Shown in pieces: positions 1-6,432 of a DNA stretch of 10,571 bases (the stretch's first letter is position 1; every line of letters starts with the position of its first letter). The stretch is from CAMBDR01 sp046597185 (GTDB lineage Bacteria; Pseudomonadota; Gammaproteobacteria; Burkholderiales; Burkholderiaceae_D): assembly GCA_046597185.1 (NCBI GenBank), contig JBKJLF010000169.1, forward strand, positions 1 to 10,571. The letters are read 5' to 3'. The translations under genes and the position numbers were made by a program. The notes under the pieces are model-generated. The model was not told where the DNA came from. It searched no databases and saw nothing but the letters and a program-made list of their open reading frames with translations.

Positions 1-1
1 C

Positions 2-604
2 CCCAAGGGCGTGTTCTTTATCGATCCCAATGGCACCAAAATCGGCATTACTGAACTTTCCGACGGCTTCCGCTCGATTTTGAGCCTGACGCTGGAATTG
101 ATACGTCAACTGGCGCAAACCTTTGGCCGTGAGCGGATTTTTGATGCATACAATACCAAAGTCATGCCCGATGGCGTGGTCATCGTCGATGAAATTGATG
201 TCCACCTCCACCCGCGCTGGCAGCGTGCGATAGGCCCATGGTTCACCACGCATTTTCCCGGCATTCAGTTTCTGGTGTCCACCCACAGCCCTTTGGTCTG
301 CCAAGGTGCCATCAATGGCACGGTAACGCGCCTGCCGCAACCGGGTACGGATGACAACGGCGGGCGAGTCACAGGCACCGCACTCAACCGCTTGTTGTAT
401 GGCGATGTTTTGGATGCGCTGGGTTCCGGCGCATTTGGCGCAGGCATTGAACGCTCGGATATTGCACAAGAGATGTATTTGGAACTGGCCAAACTCAACG
501 TCAAGGCGCGACGGCAAGGTTTGGCGGGTGCTGAAAACCAGCGCCGCCTCATCTTGCAAGAAATTTTTGGCTTGTCGCAGGAGGATGGAGGCACGGATGC
601 TTAA
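2..604 (+). CDS. AAA/ABC-type ATPase, C-terminal part (5' end outside window)
   Basis: The reading frame is open to the left edge, so the Walker A part and true start lie outside. What remains is the C-terminal nucleotide-binding half. It has an ABC-like signature (ELSDGFRS), a Walker B strand with catalytic acid (VVIVDEID followed by HLHP) and a switch histidine in STHSP. This arrangement is typical of overcoming-lysogeny-defect/RecF-like ATPases of the AAA_21 type, found in Septu (PtuA), retron-associated and related defence modules. The stop codon lies inside the next gene's start (ATGCTTAA, 8-nt overlap), so the two are translationally coupled. The ATPase is expected to act with the HNH nuclease as a sensor/motor subunit. 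Family assignment is firm; the exact defence type cannot be decided without the upstream half. Confidence 0.85.
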   Translation, partial: PKGVFFIDPNGTKIGITELSDGFRSILSLTLELIRQLAQTFGRERIFDAYNTKVMPDGVVIVDEIDVHLHPRWQRAIGPWFTTHFPGIQFLVSTHSPLVCQGAINGTVTRLPQPGTDDNGGRVTGTALNRLLYGDVLDALGSGAFGAGIERSDIAQEMYLELAKLNVKARRQGLAGAENQRRLILQEIFGLSQEDGGTDA

Positions 605-1395
605 AATTGCTGCCAGCAGCTTAATTGGCGAACTGCAAAGTTATCTCGTCGCCAAACAAGCTGAGATTGATGCCTTGCCCGATTACAGCGAACAAGTGAG
701 CGCCGCAAAATACCTTTGGACAAACAAAGATCGCCAGGTTTTCAAACAAATCCGCGACCTGCTTGAAGTGCAATGCCCCGGCATCCGCCGCTGCCATTAC
801 TGCGAAGACTCCGCCGCAGACGAATGCGAACATATTTGGCCCAAAAGCCTGTTTCCCCACAAAACCTTTGTTTGGTCCAATTACCTGTTCGCCTGCGGCA
901 TCTGTAATGGCAGTCACAAGGGCGATCAATTTGCCGTGTTTGACGCCAACGGCGAAGCCATGGAACTGGCCCGAAAACGCAATGCGCCAGTGCTGCCTCC
1001 ACCAGTTGGCCCCCCATGTGTTCCTTGATCCGCGCATGGATGACCCACTGGAATTCATGGAATTTGACCCGCAGACAGGCATGTTTGTCGAAATCAACGC
1101 CCCGCACGAGCCTGGCTATGCGCGCGCCGCATACACCTTGCGTGTGCTGGGCTTGAACGAGCGCGACTACCTCAAACGTGCGCGTAAAAACGCCTACAAA
1201 ACCTGGCTTACATTGGCAGAAAAGTATCGCGATATGAAACTGGCTGATGCGCCAAAAGTACAACTGCAAGAAGCACTGCGCCATCTACAAGCACACCCCT
1301 TCCCCAGCGTCTGGGCAGAAATCAAGCGCGAGGCGACGCAAAGAGCAAGTCATCAAGCAATTTTCAGCGCTGCGCCAGAACTATTGGCTATCTGA
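597..1395 (+). pseudogene. HNH endonuclease (PtuB/TIGR02646-like), frameshifted
   Basis: The ATG at 597 overlaps the ATPase stop. The first 139 codons carry an HNH nuclease core: Cys66/Cys69 (CHYC), EHIWPK with His79, W93-x-N95, then Cys100/Cys103 (CGICN) and Lys108. The two Cys pairs probably hold a structural zinc. The reading frame stops at 1028, but the natural continuation (FLDPRMDDP and a further 120 residues, ending at 1395) lies one frame over. Removing one C from the six-C run at 1010-1015 joins VGP directly to HVFLDPR and restores a protein of about 265 residues. The break is therefore either a real inactivating insertion, a homopolymer sequencing error or, less likely, programmed slippage. 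Without the fix, a 143-residue HNH protein lacking its C-terminal half would be made. Its partner is the preceding ATPase. Confidence 0.8.
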
Positions 1396-1496
1396 AGCAA
1401 CGCCATCTCGCTGTGGATACCACACAGCCAGTACAAAATCGCCAACTTTCCGCCTCAACGCAAACAATTCTGGAGGCAAGCACCCGAGCAGTTTTT

Positions 1497-1540
1497 AAAA
1501 AATGGCGCAAAGTTTCATCGCTTTGCGATATTTTTTATTT
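1497..1540. terminator. Bidirectional rho-independent terminator
   Basis: A perfect 7-bp stem (CGCAAAG at 1506-1512, CTTTGCG at 1521-1527, 8-nt loop) is followed by ATATTTTTTATTT on the plus strand. On the minus strand it is followed by CCATTTTTT (the A run at 1497-1502). It can therefore end both the ATPase-HNH transcript and the convergent exported-protein gene, whose stop codon sits at 1535-1537 beside the stem. Confidence 0.7.
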
Positions 1541-2185
1541 GGCGGGTGCTTTTGCTGGTTTTTTGGGCGTAACGGTAAAGCTGACTACGCAATCAAATGG
1601 CACTTTCCCGGTGACGGATGCTTTATCACCCTGTGGTGGCATCGCGCCAACCAGTACTTTTTCAATGCCATGCACTTCAATGAGAAACCCTTGTTGTGCA
1701 AACACGGCAATAACCTCAGCGAACACTTGGTTTTGATTGAGCATTACCATGACAAATTCGTTGAGGCCGCCTTTAAATCTGACAAGCGTACCAGAATGGG
1801 TATTCCAATGTGCTGACGACGCAATTGCCTGACTTAACCGCACCGAATATTCATCATTTCGATCACCACGCAGTAATCGTCCCCAATAAAAATTGCGCAT
1901 TCCTTGCAAATTATTGGTATCTGCCATGATCTTTTGAAGCAATTCGGCGCGATAAGGGCTTTGTTGCGCAAGTGAAAGCTTGCAACTGGAACGTTCCGAA
2001 ATCCCCATTCCGCTACTTGCCGGGAAACGCTTCACAACCCATTCGATCGCGCAGGTATCGCTATGGGCGGTATAGCTGGTTTCGTGAATTTCAGGGTCTG
2101 CCGATTTATCAACCGTGAAGCCTGCCGCCATAGTGTTTGCCCACAACGCAAATACCATGGGCAATAAAAGCCAATGTTTTGTCAT
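1535..2185 (-). CDS. Exported protein of unknown function
   Basis: The 216-residue product begins with a Sec signal peptide: Lys3, a hydrophobic core at residues 5-16, and likely cleavage after Ala20 or Ala21. The start is supported by an AAGGTAGG ribosome site about 10 nt upstream. The mature part is predicted soluble with three cysteines (45, 68, 189), so at most one disulphide plus a free thiol. It ends in a Pro/Lys/Ala tail (PKKPAKAPAK). I do not recognise the family. The protein should be periplasmic or secreted. It stands alone, has its own promoter-like element upstream, and is convergent with the ATPase-HNH pair across a shared terminator. Confidence 0.75.
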   Translation of the reverse strand: MTKHWLLLPMVFALWANTMAAGFTVDKSADPEIHETSYTAHSDTCAIEWVVKRFPASSGMGISERSSCKLSLAQQSPYRAELLQKIMADTNNLQGMRNFYWGRLLRGDRNDEYSVRLSQAIASSAHWNTHSGTLVRFKGGLNEFVMVMLNQNQVFAEVIAVFAQQGFLIEVHGIEKVLVGAMPPQGDKASVTGKVPFDCVVSFTVTPKKPAKAPAK

Positions 2186-2651
2186 ATTAAGTGCCTACCT
2201 TATTGGCCAAAACCAAAACTCTGCTGCATTCCAATAGCATTGTTCTGCACACTTTCATTTATCAAAGAAAAATAAAAGCTTGCCATGTTTTACCAGATCA
2301 ATGTGCAGTGGTCAAGTTTTTTCAGACACCCCGACAGGTTTTTTGCCGCCATTCATAACAGCGAATTAATCAGAACGATTTTCCAATGTTACCCCTATTG
2401 CAAGAAGTCCCAGCAATTCCACTGGCCGGGTGGCTTTCCGCAGATGACTGCAGCTTGACGCGCTTCCGATTAAGAAACCGAACCGTTTTTTTGATGCGCC
2501 AGAATCGCGCAAAAAATACTATCAAAAATCAATCCCAAATAGCACAAGATATCAAGCAGCCCCAACCCCGTGTGGCTATACTTCAACTTCGATTGCCGCC
2601 GTAGCAATACCGCCTCCAACTTACGAAGACAAGCCCAAAGGGAAATACAAA
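2186..2651. other. Noncoding gap of about 470 bp
   Basis: This AT-rich stretch lies between two divergently read genes. Short open frames on both strands (plus 2386-2604, minus 2470-2682) have no ribosome site, unlikely composition and no recognisable domain, so I treat them as chance. TATACT at 2577-2582 could be a -10 for the downstream PEP-CTERM-like gene, but no matching -35 is visible. Apart from the minus-strand promoter candidate I see no RNA gene or repeat here. Confidence 0.4.
2287..2315 (-). promoter_or_regulatory. Candidate sigma70 promoter for the exported-protein gene
   Basis: Reading the minus strand, TTGACC (plus 2310-2315) is followed after 17 bp by TAAAAC (plus 2287-2292). 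A start near 2280 would give a leader of about 95 nt before the ATG at 2185. The -35 is good and the -10 only fair. Confidence 0.35.
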
Positions 2652-3052
2652 ATGAATAACGACCTTCCAAACCCAGCACCAAGACACAAACAAAATGGCC
2701 TGATCAAGGCTTTGGTCTTTGCCGCTGCTTCATTATTGACCCTGAGTGCTGCCACAGCCGCAACGGTTAGCATTTCGGCCTTGCAAGGCAGCACCACCAC
2801 CCCGCAATGGTCGTATCAGGAATGGTTTTCGCGTTATGCCAATACCATAGACAATGCCACGCTGGCCGCCTTCAAAAATTCAGCCGGGGGTGCCAATGGT
2901 TTGGAATTATTCGCTACCTCCAACAGCGTCAAGGTCAGCTTTTTGGGCACGGGTGCCACCCGCAATGCCAATTTATTTTTAGCCTGGGAATGTTGCTGCT
3001 AGGCCTGGCCCTGATGGCAGGCTTGATCAAGCGCCGTCGCCGCGCGCAGTAA
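2652..3052 (+). pseudogene. PEP-CTERM-like exported protein, internally shortened and frameshifted
   Basis: The ATG at 2652 has a good AAAGGG site 9 nt upstream. The N-terminus is a signal peptide with a charged leader (HKQNGLIK), then a hydrophobic core ending in SAATAA. About 70 residues of a beta-rich domain follow, including GLELFATSNS and FLGTGATRN. The original frame ends at 3002 in a meaningless WECCC. One frame back, a typical exosortase-type anchor begins: SLGMLLLGLALMAGLIKRRRR, then AQ and a stop at 3050-3052. Adding one T to the five-T run at 2976-2980 fuses both parts into 133 residues. PEP-CTERM proteins of this kind are usually longer, and the Pro-Glu-Pro motif before the helix is absent. 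I infer loss of the middle of the gene plus a frameshift. The 3' end overlaps the convergent rohS-like gene by 26 bp. Confidence 0.6.
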
Positions 3053-3911
3053 GCTCGGGGAACGCGGGCAACTCGCGCGCCCGCGCCACCACCGCTTCAA
3101 AGGCCCGGTCCGTAATCTGCGCCGCCAAACGCACGCCCTGCCATGCCAGAGCATAATCAAAAGGCATACAGCGTGCGGTTTCGCGACAGGCCAGCAAGGC
3201 CGCTTGCGCGTGATACGGATCGATATGAATGTGTTCGCTGAAATAGTCATGGTTGACAATGCCAAGCCGTTCGCAAGCACGCATCCAGGGCGCAAAATAG
3301 ATGGGCACCACACTTTCAAACCAAGCCAGCGCACCCAGAAAATACTCCACCCTGGTGGCGCGTTTGGTCATCCAGTGGAACAGGTTGACAAACTCAAATA
3401 CCGGGTCCAAGCCATCTGCCAGATATGGTTCCAACGCCACGGGCGCGCCCAATTCGTCCAGCAAACGGCGGTACAAATGACTATGCATGCGCTGCAAATC
3501 ACCACGGCCAAATTCATCGTTCAAAATCCGTATCAAAGGCATTTGCGCCTCATACGGCAAGCGTGGCACGATGGCTAAAAACGATTGCGCTTCGGTCAGC
3601 CCATCCAGCGCAAAATCCCGAACCATGCAGGCAAACTGCGCGCGATTAGCTTGTTCAGCCAGAAAATGCACACTGGGCGGCACCTCTGCGGCGCTACGCT
3701 CGCACAATGCAGCAATACCACTTTGCAAGCAGTCAAAGTCATTCACCTGCGGCTCAGCAGCGCTCATTTGCCCCATTTGCTGATGCAGCCATTTTTCCTC
3801 AAAATGCCAGAGCGCGGCGTAGCCAGCCGGGTCGAGCGGCTGACGATTGGCCAAAAACAGGCTGCGTTGGTCATCCACCATTGTGCCAAGTTGCGTGATG
3901 TCGGTTTTCAT
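3027..3911 (-). CDS. rohS: Heme-oxygenase-like diiron N-oxygenase, RohS-like
   Basis: The 294-residue helical protein belongs to the iron-containing redox enzyme (heme-oxygenase-like diiron oxidase) superfamily. Candidate metal ligands are Glu107, Glu133, His143 (Glu-x9-His in NDEFGRGDLQRMH), Glu199, His227, Asp231 and His234 (EHIHIDPYH). Their spacing parallels the seven-ligand site described for SznF. In azomycin biosynthesis RohS oxidises the amino group of 2-aminoimidazole to the nitro group, and this gene's place after rohP-, rohQ- and rohR-like genes supports that role. The start has AAGGAT 9 nt upstream and lies only 2 nt after the aldolase stop. It is the last gene of the operon. The superfamily is certain; the substrate is inferred from context. 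The alternative is another HDO reaction such as C-C cleavage. Confidence 0.85.
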   Translation of the reverse strand: MKTDITQLGTMVDDQRSLFLANRQPLDPAGYAALWHFEEKWLHQQMGQMSAAEPQVNDFDCLQSGIAALCERSAAEVPPSVHFLAEQANRAQFACMVRDFALDGLTEAQSFLAIVPRLPYEAQMPLIRILNDEFGRGDLQRMHSHLYRRLLDELGAPVALEPYLADGLDPVFEFVNLFHWMTKRATRVEYFLGALAWFESVVPIYFAPWMRACERLGIVNHDYFSEHIHIDPYHAQAALLACRETARCMPFDYALAWQGVRLAAQITDRAFEAVVARARELPAFPELTARGDGA

Positions 3912-3913
3912 GA

Positions 3914-4696
3914 TTAAAATATCCTTGCACTGGAGAGGGTTTTGCGACGTAATAATTCCGATTTCAAACCCGCATACCAGTCTTCTTCAAACAGGCGATA
4001 TTGACAGCAATAGCGATCAATCTGGCGCTGACGTGTGGCTTGCGGCGCTTGCCACATGGTTTTGCACAAGGCTGGCTCCAGGTTGGCCAGCGCAACCGCA
4101 TAACCATCGACGCCGGATGAATGCAGGCACAAATCTTCCCAACCCTGAAACACGGCGGCTTTGACCCCGGCTTGCAACAAGCGTTGCGCCACGACGGCGT
4201 TACGGCTCGATTCCTTGATGGCCACTACATTGGGCAAATTGCAAATCTGAATCAAGGTTTGTAGCGCCGCTTCGCTGTCGGTTGGCTCGCTGTTATACAC
4301 AAACAGCGGCAACGGGCTTAAGCTGGCCAAGGCCCGATAGCGCGCCAACGTGGCGGCCGGATCATGGGTTTTGTGCGATGGCACTGGCAAGGTGACGCCA
4401 GCCGCGCCCACCTCCCTGGCAAAGTTGGCACGCTGCACAAACTGTGCGGCATCGCCCACAATAATGCCGGGATACACCGGAATACCCCTGGCATGGCGCA
4501 GGGTGTAGCCAAGCATGGTTTGCCATTGGCGATCATTAAGCTTCCACCCTTCACCCGAACTGAGGGTGGGCATCAACACGTCCACACTGTCCGCCAGAAA
4601 GGAAATTAACTGGCGCACACTGTCTTCACAAATCGCGCCAAAGGGGTCCCGGGGTGTCACCAGGGGGGCGGCAATGCCGCGCAATTTTTGATTCAT
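3914..4696 (-). CDS. rohR: DapA-family aldolase, RohR-like retro-aldolase
   Basis: The 260-residue product is a dihydrodipicolinate synthase/N-acetylneuraminate lyase-type TIM barrel. The Schiff-base lysine is Lys161 (VAIKESS) and the catalytic tyrosine Tyr134 (FVYNSEP). SSGEGW (46-51) replaces the usual GTTGE loop that binds the alpha-keto acid carboxylate. GVDGYAVALANLEP matches the late barrel strand. It is about 30 residues shorter than DapA at the C-terminus. In the azomycin pathway RohR cleaves 4-hydroxy-2-ketoarginine to guanidinoacetaldehyde and pyruvate, which fits a pyruvate-type class I aldolase. The start overlaps the upstream stop (ATGA) with a GAGGAG site 8 nt before it. The fold is certain and the reaction is inferred from the cluster; lysine biosynthesis is unlikely in this setting. 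Confidence 0.85.
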   Translation of the reverse strand: MNQKLRGIAAPLVTPRDPFGAICEDSVRQLISFLADSVDVLMPTLSSGEGWKLNDRQWQTMLGYTLRHARGIPVYPGIIVGDAAQFVQRANFAREVGAAGVTLPVPSHKTHDPAATLARYRALASLSPLPLFVYNSEPTDSEAALQTLIQICNLPNVVAIKESSRNAVVAQRLLQAGVKAAVFQGWEDLCLHSSGVDGYAVALANLEPALCKTMWQAPQATRQRQIDRYCCQYRLFEEDWYAGLKSELLRRKTLSSARIF

Positions 4697-5208
4697 AGCT
4701 TTAACTCCTCATGATGTAAACGCAAACACAGCGACGTTTGATACTGTGCTTCCAGGGGGGCCGGAAAAGCTTGTTCCACGCTATCCGGCGGTAAAAATAT
4801 AGGCAATGCCGGGGCCGCCGCCAATAACAGCCCGCGCAAGGTGTACAACTGGCCGCGCGCCAAAATCACCTTGGCCAGCATCAGGCGCTCCGGCATGTCA
4901 AAACCGCTTAACGTGCTGTCATGCAAGGCACATTCCACATCGGCCGCATTCACGGGCAGGCGCTGCATTTGCATATGGGTATGCAGGCAATCCATGAACG
5001 GGTAGTAGGCGTCCTGCTCGGCGCGCGCATGTCGCCAAATTACGTCGTCACACAAACCGACCTGCTCCAGGCTGATACAAAGACTGCCATTGCGGCTCAG
5101 GTCGCAGTCCAGATGATTGACGAAAAAATTCTTGCTACGAATGCGCAATGCATCATCTGCGCTATGCATGCCCAAGAACAACGCCGCATCAACAAATAAA
5201 TTAGCCAT
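4693..5208 (-). CDS. rohQ: Small RohQ-like protein (DUF6190-like)
   Basis: I place the start at the ATG at 5206-5208, which has GGAG 7 nt upstream and overlaps the rohP-like stop by 8 nt (ATGGCTAA). A GTG at 5214 is the longer alternative. The 171-residue protein has no signal peptide. It begins with a beta strand and acid (LFVDAALFLGMHSADDALR), then SLEQVGLCDDVIW and QDAYYPFMDCLHT, both rich in Asp/Glu/Tyr/His. The N-terminal Asp pattern loosely resembles PIN-like folds. From memory it fits the DUF6190 family. Its position between rohP- and rohR-like genes matches RohQ, the protein credited with helping cyclise guanidinoacetaldehyde to 2-aminoimidazole. That role is inferred from synteny and recollection; no catalytic motif can be read directly. 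Confidence 0.65.
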   Translation of the reverse strand: MANLFVDAALFLGMHSADDALRIRSKNFFVNHLDCDLSRNGSLCISLEQVGLCDDVIWRHARAEQDAYYPFMDCLHTHMQMQRLPVNAADVECALHDSTLSGFDMPERLMLAKVILARGQLYTLRGLLLAAAPALPIFLPPDSVEQAFPAPLEAQYQTSLCLRLHHEELKL

Positions 5209-6379
5209 GCCCACACTCCATTAATTTATTTACCGCAGTACGAAACAGTTCCGGCTGGCGCGCCATGGCAAGACGGATAAAGCGCTCACCCGTATCGCGA
5301 CGGCTCCAAAAAAAGAAGGTGCCCGGCAACACATACACATTTTTTTCATAGGCTTGCTGCTGCACCTGAGTGGCCGTGAGATCGGGGTCAATTATACGCA
5401 ACCAGGCAACGCTGGTTTGAACCACCGGGTCAACATATTCAAAGATACTGCCTTGCACCTGCTGGCGCAAATATTCACGATTTTCATGCAGCAAATTGGC
5501 GACCGAGGCCATGTTTTCTTGAGCCGCATCGCTTAGATATTCGCTCAGCATGTTTAACACAAACGGCGACACATTGAGCAAAATGCTGGTGTAGATCGGG
5601 TAGATATCGGCATGGATATTTTCTGAAACGCGCATCAGGGCGCACTTGGCATCCTGCAAGGGCCAGGTTTTGCCAGTATCTTCGATGGCGATATAATCCA
5701 CGCCCGATTGCTCCAGCAATTCATAGATATCAATCCGGCCAAAAGCGGGGTCCAGCAGCGCAAAGGCGGCGAAGCAAAAATCGAAGAACAGCACTTTGCC
5801 AAAGTCCTTGCAATAGCGAATCACTTCTTCAAACCCGGCGCGGCCATGTTTGGCCAAGCTAAAGCCGGTCGGGTTATTCGGGTCTACCAGGCACAACACG
5901 TCACCGATATTGGCACGTGCCAGATTGTTATAAATTTGCGCGCCATCGTACAACACTTCTTCATGCAAGGCGCGCAAGGGCACGTTCAGGTTTTTCAAAA
6001 TATCGACCAAATTATCAAAACACGGATCAATCAGGCTCACCGTAAAACGCTTTTGCATGCAAAACATGGAAGCAGCCAGCATGGCCACCGAGGCGGCATA
6101 GAACAACATGGTTTTGTCGGTTTTGAGCGCAGTGGGCTGGCGGTGCAAGGCGTAAAAACGCCGGATGAATCGTTGCTCCATGGCGCGCTGGGTGGTTTGC
6201 TCGGCTTCATACCACAGTTGCGGCAGGCGCGCCACAATATTGCGCTGACTTGGCGACTGCGGTTGATGCGTATGGGCATCGGCCAGGTTGAACTCCGTTT
6301 GCAGCGCCAAAATTTCATGCTGGGTAATATCGCGCAATTGCTGTTGAATATTGGTTTCGGCTGGGCTGGCTCGTTTCAT
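5201..6379 (-). CDS. rohP: PLP/O2-dependent L-arginine oxidase-hydroxylase, RohP/MppP-like
   Basis: The 392-residue product is a fold-type I PLP enzyme. PLP-binding Lys237 lies in IEDTGKTWP, the pyridine-binding Asp200 in FFDFCF, NNPTG at 168-172, and the carboxylate-binding Arg369 in RFIRLAM. The N-terminal segment ALQTEFNLADAHTHQ with His36 matches the diagnostic MppP segment (NIADGHARQ, where His29 is catalytic). LWYEAEQ and the SEDI/ILLxVSP stretch also agree. Enzymes of this clade (MppP, RohP, Ind4) oxidise free L-arginine with O2; RohP gives 4-hydroxy-2-ketoarginine, the first step to azomycin. I chose the ATG at 6379 because AAAGGAAA lies just upstream; an in-frame TTG at 6406 has no ribosome site. 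The subfamily call is strong; desaturase versus hydroxylase outcome needs assay. Confidence 0.88.
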   Translation of the reverse strand: MKRASPAETNIQQQLRDITQHEILALQTEFNLADAHTHQPQSPSQRNIVARLPQLWYEAEQTTQRAMEQRFIRRFYALHRQPTALKTDKTMLFYAASVAMLAASMFCMQKRFTVSLIDPCFDNLVDILKNLNVPLRALHEEVLYDGAQIYNNLARANIGDVLCLVDPNNPTGFSLAKHGRAGFEEVIRYCKDFGKVLFFDFCFAAFALLDPAFGRIDIYELLEQSGVDYIAIEDTGKTWPLQDAKCALMRVSENIHADIYPIYTSILLNVSPFVLNMLSEYLSDAAQENMASVANLLHENREYLRQQVQGSIFEYVDPVVQTSVAWLRIIDPDLTATQVQQQAYEKNVYVLPGTFFFWSRRDTGERFIRLAMARQPELFRTAVNKLMECGHG

Positions 6380-6432
6380 TGTTGTTTCCTTTGATAAAAC
6401 TGTCAAATTAAAAATGAGGTCAAACGCGTCAA

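Noticed and set aside
2303..2330. Stretch resembling the terminal repeat of an IS3-like element (GTGGTCAAGTTTTTTCAGACACC)
   Set aside because: No partner inverted repeat, target duplication or transposase fragment was found nearby; the likeness is from memory only.
2386..2682. Two overlapping short open frames (72 and 70 residues) on opposite strands
   Set aside because: Neither has a ribosome site or a recognisable domain, and the region is AT-rich intergenic DNA.
2970..2985. Programmed -1 frameshift in the PEP-CTERM-like gene
   Set aside because: The heptamer in frame is A TTT TTA, which does not satisfy X XXY YYZ, and no strong downstream stem is evident; a one-base deletion explains it more simply.
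3914..4696. Housekeeping dapA (lysine biosynthesis)
   Set aside because: It is embedded by overlap in a biosynthetic operon, has SSGEG instead of GTTGE, and is short at the C-terminus; a RohR-like aldolase fits better.
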